A stretch of DNA of 64,000 bases, taken from positions 67,128 through 131,127 of the forward strand of contig CAWDJZ010000008.1 of the NCBI GenBank assembly GCA_963802765.1, read 5' to 3'. This document shows positions 51,901 through 62,145 of the stretch, piece by piece. How positions within the stretch are numbered: the stretch's first letter is position 1; the number at the start of each line of letters is the position of its first letter. Made by a program: the position numbers and the translations under genes. The notes under the pieces were generated by a model. That model was given only the letters and a program-made list of their open reading frames with translations. It ran no database searches and was not told where the DNA came from. Source of the DNA: Gaiellasilicea sp963802765. Lineage in GTDB: Bacteria > Actinomycetota > Thermoleophilia > Gaiellales > Gaiellaceae.

Positions 51901-53521
51901 CTAGCGGTCGAGCCACCAGTCCTCGACGTTCCAGAAAAGGTTGTCGGGCGAGCGGACGACGTTCCGGATCGTCGTCCTGTATGCCAGGACGTTCGGCACC
52001 TGGTAAAGCGGGATCACGGGCACGTCACGCGCCAGCAGCGCGTCGGCGCGGTTGAGGACGCGACTACGCTCGTCCGAGTCGAGAATCCGGGCGGCCTGGT
52101 CGAGCTCCCTCGTCGTCAGCCGTTGGCAGTAGCCGCTGTAGTTCCGGACGCCGTAGCACCCGAAGAGCTCCGTCCTGCGGCTGCCGTCCTGGTCGACCAG
52201 CCACGTGAAAGAGGCAAGATCGAAGTCGCCGCTCGGGAGCACTTGGGTGAACAACGCCGGCCCCAGCATGTAGCTGAGCTCGACTTCGATCCCTGCCGGC
52301 CGCAGCTGGGCCTGGATGAGCTGGATCGTGCGCTCCCGCAATCGGGCACCCGCGGTCGTGACGAGACGGAGCTCGAGCCGTCTGCCGTCACAGCTGTAGA
52401 TGCCGTCCGTCTCGCGCCGACAGCCGGCTTGCTCGAGCAACCGGCGCGACTCGTCCGGGCGGTAGCGGTAGATGTTCCAGTTCGGCCGGTATGGAGGCGT
52501 GGTCGCTCAGGAACACGGCGCTATCGCTCGGTCGGTAGAGCGGGTCGAGCGCGCCGAAGAGCTCCCTGACGATCTCGACCCGGTCGATCCCGTACGCGAG
52601 CGCCCGACGGACGAGCTTCTGCTTGAGCGCCGGATGCCCGCCGGTACGGATCCGGATGTCCAGATGCTCCCAGCCGTTCGTTAATGCCGGGACGACTCTG
52701 ATCCCCGGTATGCGCCGCAGCTCGGGGACGATCCCGGTGTCCCTGGCCTCGGCGAAGTCGCTCTCACCCGTGCGGAGCCATTCGAGTATCTGCGCCGGAG
52801 CCGGAGCTCCACCGCTCTGCTGGAACTTGATCACGACGCGGTCCAGATACGAGACGTGCCGCCCCCAGTAGTTGCGGTTGCGGACCAACGTCAATTGCTT
52901 GCCCCGGTCCCAGTCCTCGACGAGGAAGGGGCCGCTCCCGATCGGCCCGCCCGTCTTCGGGTTGACGATGCGATCGCGCCAGACGGATTCGAGGTTCTCG
53001 CCCCGGAGCGCGTGCCACGGGAGCACGGTCCAGAAGAGACCTCGCCAGCCCGCGATCCGGGTACGAAGGACGACCCGGAAGGTCTTCGCGTCGATCTCGC
53101 GGATCGATTGCACCGTGCCGTGGTGTGTGGCACCGGGGTGATCGGGAGGGAGCAGCTTCCGGATCGCGTCATGGGTGAAGATGAAGTCCCGAGCGGTGAC
53201 GGGGACACCGTCGCTCCAGCGAGCTTCGGGACGGATGTGGTACGTGAGCGTGAAGGGCGGCTGCCTCGTGAAGTCGACCCCAGAGACGAGCATCGGCTTC
53301 AACGTCAGGTCGGGAGCAACCGCAAACGCCGGTGTGAGCACCTTCTGGTTGACGGGCGCGTAGCCGCACACGAGCGGATTCAGGCACGCGGGCTCGAATG
53401 CTGCCGGCCCGAACACGACCGTGCCGCCGCGCCGCGGCGTTTCCGCGTCGGGCGCGCCGGCCGCACCCGGGACGGCGACGAGGAGCGCGGCGGCCAGCGC
53501 GGCCGTTAGCGCGCGAGCCAC
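51901..53521 (-). CDS. peptide-binding extracellular protein (SBP_bac_5 family) 1, frame-interrupted
   Basis: Solute-binding protein of the peptide/nickel type, last of four tandem paralogues. GTG 53521 overlaps the end of paralogue 2. Signal peptide (RALTAALAAALLVAVPG) with no lipobox Cys, so secreted rather than lipid-anchored. Family blocks: TLTYHIRPEARWSDGVPVTA, FTHDAIRKLL, KTGGPIGSGPFLVEDWDRGK, YWGRHVSYLDRVVIKFQQSG, HPALKQKLVRRALAYGIDRV. The frame changes near 52487; the C-terminal part (YRPNWNIYRYRPDESRRLLE, FDLASFTWLVDQDGS, LLARDVPVIPLYQVPN) ends at 51901. Repaired length about 540 residues. No permease is nearby. Confidence 0.85.
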
Positions 53522-55147
53522 CAGTTCTCCGCGCCGACGAACGGATCGAGTGGCCCGGACGGAGCAAGAGCGTAGCCCCGCAGGCTTGCGCTCGCCGCGC
53601 CGATCAACGGTACGTGGTAGAGGGGGAGCAGCGGCACGTCGCTCGCAACCCGCGCGTCGATTCTGTTGAGCACGTGCGCACGCTGGTCGACGTCGAGAAT
53701 GCGCCCCGCCTCGTCGAGGTCGCGGGTGACGAGGCGCTGGCAGTAGCCGGTGAAGTTCTGGGTACCGCCGCAGCGCAGGATCTGATCCTCGGCCGGCTCG
53801 TCGTCGACGCGAATCCACGTGAAGAGCAGGAGGTCGAACGCGCCGCTCGGGACGACCTGCCCGAAAAGCGGGCCCAAGGCGACAAACGCCGGCCGGACCT
53901 CGATCCCCGCCCTGCGCAACTGCTCCGCAAGGATCCGCAGGCTCTCCTCGCGGTTCGCGAAGCCTGCGATCGTAAACCCGCGCAGCGAGAGCCGCTCGCC
54001 CGCGCAGATGTAGATTCTGTCCGCACCGAGGCGGCAGCCCGCCTGCCTGAGGAGCCGAGCCGACTCGGCCGGGTCGTAGCGGAGGCCGCTCCAGTTCGGC
54101 TGGTAGTGGCGGCTGCTGGTCGCAAAGACGGCGCTGTCAGTCGCCGCGTTCCGGCGGTCGGCAGCCGGGACCTGGGCACGGACGAGGGCGGTTCTGTCGA
54201 TCGCATGCGCGATCGCCCTCCGCACGAGCTTGTTGCGAAGCGCCGGATGACCCGGCGGGCGGACGCGGAACTCGAGGTGATCCCAGCCAGGCCCGGTAAC
54301 CGACTGCACGCGGACCCCCGCCAGCTGCCGAACCTCCCGAGTCTCGTCGACCGAGAGTGGCAGGCCGTGGACGAGATCGATCTCGCCGCGCCGAAGCCCC
54401 TCTGATCGACCGCTCATTCGAGGACCAGAACCTCAGCACGAGCCGGTCGAGATACGCCGGCCGCGCTCCCCAGTAGCGCGGGTTGCGCTCGAACGTGATC
54501 TCACGGCCGCGATCCCAGCCCCGGACGAGGAACGGGCCGCTTCCGATCGGGCGTCCGGTTCTCGGGTCGTGGATCCCGTCGTTCCACACCGTGCCGAAGT
54601 CGGCGCCGGCGAGCGCGTGCTCCGGAAGCACGTACGGGAACAGGCGGCGCCAGCCGCCGAAGCGGGCGCGGAGAACCACCCTCACGGTCCGGGCATCGAG
54701 CGCGCGCACGCCGGCGACCTGCGCCAGGTCGGCCGCGTACACCTCGTGAGGCTTGACCCCGGCGGCGAGGCTCATCTGGTGGGTGAAGACAAAGTCGCGG
54801 GAGCTGACAGGTGTTCCGTCGCTCCAGCGCGCTTCGCGGCGAATGTGGTAGGTGAACGTGAATGGCGGGGCCCGCGTCCTGTCGACATGCGAGACGAGGT
54901 TCGGCCGCAGCGTCAGGTCGGGACCGACGCGATAGGCGCCGGGGAGAACCGCGCCCATCACCCAAACGCCAGTGTTGGCGGACCGGCAGCGCTCGAGAAA
55001 GGCGTTCAGGCAGGCCGGCTCCCGAGCTACTCCCGTGAGCACCACCGTGCCGCCGCGCCGCGGTGTCTCCGCACCCGGCGCGCCGCCCGCACCCGGGACG
55101 GCGACGAGGAGCGCGGCGGCGAGCGCCGCGGTTAGCGCGCGAGCCAC
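53506..55147 (-). CDS. peptide-binding extracellular protein (SBP_bac_5 family) 2, frame-interrupted
   Basis: Second of the four paralogues. GTG 55147 within the 3' end of paralogue 3; signal sequence almost identical to that of paralogue 1 (RALTAALAAALLVAVPGAGG) followed by the shared ETPRRGGTVVLTGV. FTFTYHIRREARWSDGTPVS, HDPRTGRPIGSGPFLVRGWD, RYWGARPAYLDRLVLRFW, then a frame change near 54400 (an extra A in SIEGLRRGEIDLVH), and RLVTRDLDEAGRILDVDQRA to AENWWLAR at 53506. Closest to paralogue 4. Ligand unknown. Confidence 0.84.
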
Positions 55148-56806
55148 CAGTTCTCCGCATTTGCGAACGGATCCAACGAGCGTGCCTCTAGGCTCACGTT
55201 CCGGAGCGACGTCGTAAACGCGGCGACGAGGGGCCGCTCGACGAGCGGGATGACGGGCACGTCCCTTGCAAGCCCCGAGTCGCCTGTGTTCAGTACGCGC
55301 ACTAGCTTGGCTTCGTCGAGGATGCGCCTGGCCTGGTCGAGCTCGCGCGTGACGAGCCGCTGGCAGTAGCCCGAGTAGTTTCTGATCTCCCCACATCTGT
55401 AGCTGATCGCCGATGAGGCAGGGGCGTCCGGGGTCGTCTTCACGAGCGAGAAGAGGATGAGATCGAACTCTCCCCGGCCCGCAAGCGCCGCCGGGAGGAT
55501 CTGGCCGAAGAACGCGCTTCGTGTGGCGTACACGGGCGTGACCGCGATGCCGGCCTGCCTGAGCTGCTGCTGGGCGAGCTGGAGCGTCCGCACGCGGAGC
55601 GGATCGTCGACAGTCGTCACGAAGCGAAACGACAGCCGCTCGCCGCCGCAGTCGTAGATGCCGTCGGAGCCCGGGCGGCACCCGGCTTGCTCGAGCAGCC
55701 GCCGCGCTTCGGCGGGACGGTAGCGATACGCCCCCCAGTTCGGCCGATAGTGGACGCTGGCGGAAGAAAACACGGCGCTGTCGCTCGGTGGATAGCGCGC
55801 GTGGATGGCGCCGTAGAGGTCTCGCGCGATTGCGACGCGGTCGATGCCGTAGGCGAGCGCCCGCCGCACGGCCTTCTGCTTGAGCGCCGGGTGCCCACCG
55901 TGTCCGATGCGGAGCTCGAAGTGCTCCCACACGTGGCCGGGTTCCGTAAGCACCCGCACAGCGGGAATGCGGCGCAGCGCCTGCACGTCCTGCCCGGATG
56001 CCGGCGGGAGAGCCACGAGATCGAGCTCCCTTTGCCGCAGCAGCTGGATCGCTTCGGAGCCGAGGTTGGCGCACTCCCGGCAGAAGCGAAGGACGATGCG
56101 CCCGAGGTACGCAGGGTGAGATCCCCAGTAGGCCGGGTTCCGGACGAACGTGACGGCGCGTCCGCGCTCCCAGCCTTGGACGAGAAACGGTCCGTTGCCG
56201 ATCGGCGCTCCGGTCTTCGGGTTGTGAATGCTGTCGAGCCAGACCGTGGAGAAATCCTCTCCCCGCAGCACATGGCGTGGGAGGACATGCTGGAACAGCC
56301 CCCGCCAGAGGGCGAATCTCTCACGGAGCACGACCTCGACCGTTTTCGCGTCGACGGCCCGCACGCTGCGGATGACGTTCAGGTGCTCTTTCTGGAAGTT
56401 GATCAGCTGCTCGGCGACCGATCGGCGCGTCTCGTGGGTGAAGACGAAGTCGTGCGCCGTGACCGGGACGCCGTCGCTCCAGCGGGCCTCGGGCCGGATG
56501 TGGTACGTGATGGTCAAGGGCGGCGCCGTCGTGAAGTCGGCGCGGGTGACGAGGTCCGGCCGCCACCTGAAACCCGGGCCGACCACAAATGCGCCCCGGA
56601 GAGCGAGCCGCATGATGTTGCCCGGGTCGACGTTGTCGCCGCACTTCAGGAGGTAGGCGTTGAGGCACGGGGGCTCGCGCACCGTCCCGACGTCGACCGT
56701 GCCGCCGCGCCGCGGCGTCTCCGCGTCCGGCGCAGCCGCCCGCGCCCGGGACGGCGACGAGGAGCGCGGCGGCGAGCGCCGCCGCTAGCGCCCGCGCGCG
56801 AGCCAC
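55132..56806 (-). CDS. peptide-binding extracellular protein (SBP_bac_5 family) 3, frame-interrupted
   Basis: Third paralogue. Signal sequence from GTG 56806 (VARARALAAALAAALLVAVP) joins the mature part (AAPDAETPRRGGTVDVGTVR) after a frame change near 56738. The rest is continuous: LTITYHIRPEARWSDGVPVT, FVFTHETRRSVAEQLINFQK, NPKTGAPIGNGPFLVQGWER, RPNWGAYRYRPAEARRLLEQ, YSGYCQRLVTRELDQARRIL, ending AENWWLAR. Repaired length about 558 residues. Start overlaps the end of paralogue 4 by 22 bases. Confidence 0.85.
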
Positions 56807-58425
56807 CAGTTCTCCGCGCCAACCAATGGGTCGAGGCTCAGGCTCCGGCCATAGCCCCGGACGCTCGACCTCGCGGCACCGAATAGAGGCCTGTGGAAGA
56901 GCGGGATCAGCGGCACGTCGAGCGCAACTCGCGCGTCGAGCCGGTGCAGCGCGCGCGCGTGCAGATCGGCGTCGAGAACGCGCCCCGCATCGTCGATGTC
57001 GCGATCGACGAGCCGCTGGCAGTAGCCGGTCCAGTTCTGGCTGCCGCCGCAGCGAAGAACCGTGCTCATGGACACCTCGCTCTCGCGTACCCACGAGAAG
57101 AGCGCGAGATCGAAGTCGCCGCTTGGCAGGATCGACCCGAACAGCGGGTCGAGGGAAACATACGTCGGGATGAGCTCGACACCCACGTCCCGCAGCTGCC
57201 CCTGAAGGGTCCGCAAGCTTTCCTCGCGAAACGCGACCCCCGTCATCGTCAACGCACGCAGCGAGAGCTTTTCGCCCGCGCAGACGTAGATTCGATCCGC
57301 GCCGAGGCGGCAGCCTGCCAGCCTGAGCAGCCGTCGCGACTCGGCCGGCCGGTAGCGGAGAGCGCTCCAGTTCGGTCGGTAGTAGCGGCTGGTGGTGGCA
57401 AAGAGTGCGCTCTCGCTCGCCGCGTCGCGGCGGTCATGCTCCCCGAACACCGCCCGGACGAGCGCGGTCTTGTCGATCGCATGCGCAATCGCCCTCCGCA
57501 CGAGCTTGTTGCCCAGAGCCGGATGACCCGGAGGCCGGACGCGGAGCGCGAGATGCTCCCAGGAGGGCCCGGGAAAGGACTGCACCTCGACACCCGGCAG
57601 CTGCCGCAGCTCCCGGGCCAGGCTGGCCGAGAGCGGGAGGCCGTGGACGACGTCCAGCTCGTTCCGCCGCAGCCACTCGATCGCCTCTTCGTGCTCTTTC
57701 CAGAACCGGAGCACGAGCCGGTCGAGATACGCCGGACGGGCTCCCCAGTAGCGCGGGTTCCGCTCGAACGTGATCTCACGGCCGCGAACCCAACGCCCGA
57801 CGAGGAAGGGGCCGCTTCCGATCGAGCGTCCGGTCCTCGGGTTGTGAATCCGCTCGTTCCACACGGTGCTGAAGTCCGCCCCGGCGAGCGCATGCTGGGG
57901 AAGCACATACGGGAACAGGCGCCGCCAGTCGGCGTAACGGGAACGGAGCACCACCCTCACGGTCTTGGAGCCGAGCGGGCGAACGCTGCCGACCTGGGCC
58001 AGCGCCTCCGCGTACCCCGGGTCTAACTCGACCCCGGCGGAACGGCTCGTCTCGTGGGTGAAGACGAAGTCACGCGCGCTGACAGGCGCTCCGTCGCTCC
58101 AGCGAGCCTCAGGGCGAATGTGGTAGGTGAGCGTGAACGGCGGCGCCCGCGTAACGTCGACATCCGAGACGAGGCTCGGCTGCAGCGTCAGGTCGGAACG
58201 GACGCGAAAGGCGCCAGGGAGAACCATGCCCATGACCGATGCGGAAAGGCCTCCAGTGGCCGCGCAGCGCTTGAAGAACGCGTTCAGGCACGCCGACTCC
58301 CTGGGAACTCCTGTGAGCACGACCGTGCCGCCGCGCCGCGGAGTTTCCGCACCCGGCGCGCCGCCCGCGCCAGGGACGGCGACGACGAGCGCGGCGGCGA
58401 GCGCTGCTGTGAGCGATCTAGCCAC
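56785..58425 (-). CDS. peptide-binding extracellular protein (SBP_bac_5 family) 4
   Basis: 546-residue intact paralogue and first of the four in the transcript. GTG 58425 overlaps the kinase stop by 8 bases (GTGGCTAG). Signal peptide VARSLTAALAAALVVAVPGA, mature start ETPRRGGTVVLTGVPRESAC; then FTLTYHIRPEARWSDGAPVS, FTHETSRSAGVELDPGYAEA, HNPRTGRSIGSGPFLVGRWV, RYWGARPAYLDRLVLRFWKE, HPALGNKLVRRAIAHAIDKT and a C-terminal lobe ending GAENWWLARGR. Secreted, non-lipidated. OppA-type fold binds peptides or other extended ligands; the absence of permease and ATPase genes suggests an extracellular ligand sensor or scavenging role. Confidence 0.88.
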   Translation of the reverse strand: MARSLTAALAAALVVAVPGAGGAPGAETPRRGGTVVLTGVPRESACLNAFFKRCAATGGLSASVMGMVLPGAFRVRSDLTLQPSLVSDVDVTRAPPFTLTYHIRPEARWSDGAPVSARDFVFTHETSRSAGVELDPGYAEALAQVGSVRPLGSKTVRVVLRSRYADWRRLFPYVLPQHALAGADFSTVWNERIHNPRTGRSIGSGPFLVGRWVRGREITFERNPRYWGARPAYLDRLVLRFWKEHEEAIEWLRRNELDVVHGLPLSASLARELRQLPGVEVQSFPGPSWEHLALRVRPPGHPALGNKLVRRAIAHAIDKTALVRAVFGEHDRRDAASESALFATTSRYYRPNWSALRYRPAESRRLLRLAGCRLGADRIYVCAGEKLSLRALTMTGVAFREESLRTLQGQLRDVGVELIPTYVSLDPLFGSILPSGDFDLALFSWVRESEVSMSTVLRCGGSQNWTGYCQRLVDRDIDDAGRVLDADLHARALHRLDARVALDVPLIPLFHRPLFGAARSSVRGYGRSLSLDPLVGAENWWLARGR

Positions 58426-60349
58426 CCGCCGGCTCCGGCGCCCGCACGCTGACCCAGACCGCACCGTCGCCGACGGCGAGGCGCTGCGGCTCGTTCCCGA
58501 GCTCGATCGTCGCCACGATCTCGCCCGTCGCCGGGTCGAGCCGGGTCACCGTCCGATCGAGGCTCGAGGCGACCCACACGCCGCCCTCGCCGATGGCGAC
58601 GTCAGCGGGGCCGTCGCCGACGGGGAAGTCGTCCCGCGTCGTCGCGCCACTCTTGGCCAACACGATCCGTGTCACGGTGTCGTCGTCGAAGTTGGCGACC
58701 CAAAGGGTGCCGGGGCCGACGGCGATCGCACTCGGCGTCAGACCGACGTCCACCTCATCGGGTGACTTCCGGTTCGTCGCCGGGTCGAGCTTGGCGACGG
58801 AGTTCCCGGCGCGATCGACGATCCAGAGCGAGCCGAGCCCGAAGGCGACGTCGTTGAACTGGCGGGAAGTCGCGTCGGGGGATACGAGGAGCCCCGCCTC
58901 GACGCCGATGTTCCTCGCTGCCATGGTGTCTGGATCGAGGCGTCCCGTCGCGCCGTTCTCGCACACGAACCAGACCGCGCCGGCGCCGAAGGCCACGCTC
59001 GCGCGGGGCGGGCCGCACCCGGTGTCGTCCCCGAGCGCGGAAACTGGCCTCGCCGCCTCTTCCTGCTCGGGATTGATGCGCACCAGCTGAGCGCCGGGAC
59101 CGAGTGCAACCCACATCGCGCCGCCGCCGAACGTGAGGTCGCTCGGATAGCCGCCGACGGAGATTGTCCGCCCACGCTCGCGCGTCGCAGGGTCGATGCG
59201 TGACACTGTCTCGTCCTCGACGTTCGCCACCCAGACGCTCCCCGCCCCGAAAGAGATGGGCCCCGGGTCAGAGCCCACAGGTACCTCGGCGACGAGCTCG
59301 TTCGTGGCCGGGTCGATCACACCGACCGAATTGGGAGAGACCGACGTGAGGCCGCCTGAGCCACGATCGAGGAGGAGAGCGAGAGCTGCGGCGACGCCGG
59401 CGAGCGCAACTACCGCCGCGGCGGCGAGTACCCACCGTGGCGTTCTCGCCGGAGCCACAGGCGTCGTGAGCCCGAGCGCCGAGCGAGCAGCCGCGACGAG
59501 CTCACTCGCGCTGGCGTAGCGCCGGCTCGGATCCTTGGCGAGCGCGCGGGCGAAGACCGCGTCGAGCGGCCGCGGCAGCTCCTGCCGGGCCTGCGAGGGC
59601 GGTGTCGGCTCCTCGTGCACGTGCGCCCAGAGCAGCGCCACGTCAGTCGCGCGCGGGAACGGAGACTGCCCCGTCAGGCACTCATAGAGGACGCAGCCGA
59701 GCGAATACAGGTCGGCGCGCGCCTCGACCTCGTCCCCGGTGATCTGCTCGGGCGCGACGTACTCGAGCGTGCCGACCACGTCGCCCGGAGCGGAGACGCC
59801 GCTGAGCGAGCCGGTCCGCTTCGTCAGCCCGAAATCGGCCAGGTAGCAGTGCTCCTTGCCCGCCGCGCTCGCGATCAGCACGTTCGACGGCTTCACGTCC
59901 CGGTGCACGAGCCCCCGCTCGTGGGCGGCGTCCAGGGCCTCCGCCACCTGCTCGAGCAAGGCGACCGCGCGGCCCGGCTCGAGCGCGCCTTCCGCCGCGA
60001 GCAGCTTCCCGAGGTCGGTCCCCTCGACGTAGCGCATAGCGAGGAAGAGGACACCGTCGTCCTCGCCCGCGTTGAAGATCGGGACAACGTGGGGGTGGTC
60101 GAGCGACGCGGCGACACGCGACTCGTGCAGGAAGCGCTCGCGAAATCGGTGGCCCTCTGCGAGCTCGGGAGCGATCACTTTGAGCGCCACTCTGCGACCG
60201 AGGCCAACCTCCTGGGCGCGGTAGACCGCGCCCATTCCACCTCGGCCGATGAGCCCTTCGATTTGGTAGCCGGCAACCTTGCTCCCGACTACCTCGTCGG
60301 AGCTCCATCGCAGCGTCACTTTTGAGAGTGTCGTCCTCCAGCGCGACAT
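58418..60349 (-). CDS. transmembrane Ser/Thr protein kinase with extracellular beta-propeller sensor
   Basis: 643-residue PknB-type kinase, ATG 60349 with GAGGAA upstream. Kinase domain about residues 24-285: GRGGMGAVYRAQEVGLGRRV, VALKVI (ATP Lys), GLVHRDVKPSNVLIASAAG (HRD), LADFGLTKRTG (DFG), YVAPEQITGDEVEARADLYS. One membrane span near residue 305 (VLAAAAVVALAGVAAALALL). The extracellular part is a YncE/virginiamycin-lyase-like propeller with repeats of the type VWVANVEDETVSRIDPATRE. Heads an operon of four secreted peptide-binding proteins, overlapping the first by 8 bases. It probably signals an extracellular cue inward. Confidence 0.92.
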   Translation of the reverse strand: MSRWRTTLSKVTLRWSSDEVVGSKVAGYQIEGLIGRGGMGAVYRAQEVGLGRRVALKVIAPELAEGHRFRERFLHESRVAASLDHPHVVPIFNAGEDDGVLFLAMRYVEGTDLGKLLAAEGALEPGRAVALLEQVAEALDAAHERGLVHRDVKPSNVLIASAAGKEHCYLADFGLTKRTGSLSGVSAPGDVVGTLEYVAPEQITGDEVEARADLYSLGCVLYECLTGQSPFPRATDVALLWAHVHEEPTPPSQARQELPRPLDAVFARALAKDPSRRYASASELVAAARSALGLTTPVAPARTPRWVLAAAAVVALAGVAAALALLLDRGSGGLTSVSPNSVGVIDPATNELVAEVPVGSDPGPISFGAGSVWVANVEDETVSRIDPATRERGRTISVGGYPSDLTFGGGAMWVALGPGAQLVRINPEQEEAARPVSALGDDTGCGPPRASVAFGAGAVWFVCENGATGRLDPDTMAARNIGVEAGLLVSPDATSRQFNDVAFGLGSLWIVDRAGNSVAKLDPATNRKSPDEVDVGLTPSAIAVGPGTLWVANFDDDTVTRIVLAKSGATTRDDFPVGDGPADVAIGEGGVWVASSLDRTVTRLDPATGEIVATIELGNEPQRLAVGDGAVWVSVRAPEPAGG

Positions 60350-60428
60350 TTTCAATGTTTCCTCGACATGCAACAATCGGGGCAGGGACGCACGCGCAGC
60401 ACGCAGGGGACAAGCGCACAATAGGACC

Positions 60429-61991
60429 ATGTCGAGCGAGCTCGGTTGGTCTGACCTGCGCGCGGGTCGCTGGGAGTCGGCGCGCGCCGCGTTCGCGGCG
60501 GCGGACGAGACGCCGGAGTCGCTCGAAGGCATGAGCTGGGCGGCATGGTGGCTCGACGAGGCCGACACCGTTTTCGACGCACGCGAGCGCGCGTATCGCG
60601 CCTACCAGGAGACCGGAGACGCAGCCGGAGCAGCTCGGATGGCGACGTGGCTGGCGGCCGACGAGCTCGACTTCCATGGCGCCGTCGCCGTCGCGAGCGG
60701 CTGGCTGCAGCGGGCGTCGCGCCTCCTCGAGCCGCTCGAGGCCGGCCCCGACCACGGCTGGCTTGCCTTCCACAAGGGGTACGTCGCGCACGTGAGCGGC
60801 GACGCGGAGCGCGCGCAGAAGCTCGCGGTCGACGCCTCCGACATCGGCCGGCGGTTCGCCGTCCCCGACCTCGAGATGCTCGGGCTCGGACTGGAGGGTG
60901 CGGCGCTGGTGGCGCAGGCCGAGGTCGAGGCGGGAATGCGCTGCCTGGACGAGGCGACCACGACAGCGCTGGCGGGCGAGGCGACGATCCCGATCTCGAG
61001 TGCCTGGACGTGTTGCTTCCTCGTCTCGGCTTGCACCGCCGTGCGCGACTTCGATCGTGCGTTCGAGTGGTGCGACCGCATCGCGGAGTTCGCGGAACGC
61101 TACGGGAGCCGCTACATGCTCGGCTTCTGCCGGGCGGAGTACGGTGCCGTGCACCTCTGGCGCGGGCGCTGGGCCGAGGCCGAGGAGCTGCTCGAAGGCT
61201 CGATCGAGGACTTCGCGCGCTCACGCCCGGCGTACGCGGCCGGCCCGATGATTCAGCTCGCCGAGCTGCGCCGCCGGCAGGGGCGGCCTGCCGAAGCGTC
61301 GCGACTGCTGGAAGGTGCGGGGACGTTCGAGGGTGCGCAGCTCGGCCGGGCGCGGCTCGCCTTCGACGCCGGCGACGCGCAGACCGCCGTCGAGCTGCTC
61401 GAAGGGGTGCGCCGCCGGACGTCCGGTCCGCGCGAGATCGCCATCCTGGAGGGGCTCGTCGGCGCGTCGATCGCCCTCGACGACCTCGATCGTGGCGCTG
61501 CCGCGCTCGTCGAGCTGCGTTCGCTCGCAGAGCTGATCGGAACCGGCCCACTGCGCGCTGCAGCCGACCTTGCGGACGGGATGCTCGCGGCGGCGCGCGG
61601 CGAGCACGAGCGCGCCCAGCCGCTCCTGGAGGACGCAGTTGCGGCCTTCGAGTCGAGCGGCGCGCCTTTCGAAGCGGCGCACGCAAGAGTTGAGCTCGCC
61701 GCGACGCTCGCCGCGCTCGGCCGGAACGATCGCGCCGGTCGCGAGCAGACCGCGGCTGCACGAGCGCTCCGCGCTCTGGGCGCCGTCCCGGCTGCTTACG
61801 ACGACGCGATGACACCGCGGGAGCGACAAGTTCTGGCGCTGCTCGCGGACGGACTGACGAACCGGCAGATCGCGGAAAAGCTCGTCGTCAGCGAGCACAC
61901 GGTGCACCGGCACGTCGCGAACATCCTGCGCAAGCTCGATGTCCCTTCGCGCGCCGCGGCTGCCGCATACGCCGCCCGGACCACCGTCTAG
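60429..61991 (+). CDS. LuxR-family regulator with long TPR sensor region
   Basis: 520-residue protein. About 440 N-terminal residues are helical tetratricopeptide-like repeats (LRAGRWESARAAFAAADETP, AYRAYQETGDAAGAARMATW, LWRGRWAEAEELLEGSIEDF, RRRQGRPAEASRLLEGAGTF, ARGEHERAQPLLEDAVAAFE). The C-terminal GerE/LuxR HTH is MTPRERQVLALLADGLTNRQ, IAEKLVVSEHTVHRHVANIL. It lacks an N-terminal AAA domain, unlike MalT/LAL regulators. ATG 60429; 80 bases from the divergent kinase start. The methyltransferase gene follows downstream. Confidence 0.88.
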   Translation: MSSELGWSDLRAGRWESARAAFAAADETPESLEGMSWAAWWLDEADTVFDARERAYRAYQETGDAAGAARMATWLAADELDFHGAVAVASGWLQRASRLLEPLEAGPDHGWLAFHKGYVAHVSGDAERAQKLAVDASDIGRRFAVPDLEMLGLGLEGAALVAQAEVEAGMRCLDEATTTALAGEATIPISSAWTCCFLVSACTAVRDFDRAFEWCDRIAEFAERYGSRYMLGFCRAEYGAVHLWRGRWAEAEELLEGSIEDFARSRPAYAAGPMIQLAELRRRQGRPAEASRLLEGAGTFEGAQLGRARLAFDAGDAQTAVELLEGVRRRTSGPREIAILEGLVGASIALDDLDRGAAALVELRSLAELIGTGPLRAAADLADGMLAAARGEHERAQPLLEDAVAAFESSGAPFEAAHARVELAATLAALGRNDRAGREQTAAARALRALGAVPAAYDDAMTPRERQVLALLADGLTNRQIAEKLVVSEHTVHRHVANILRKLDVPSRAAAAAYAARTTV

Positions 61992-62145
61992 CCCGTCCGG
62001 GCCAGAGGGTCCGCAGCGAAAGATGGCCCGCCCCGGCGAAGCCGAAGCGACAACGTCGCACTAGCTTCGAGGCATGGAGCGAAGCGCCGCCAGACGCATC
62101 ACCGAGGTCGCCGCGCTCGCGCGAATCGAGGAGATGGGAGGAGCG

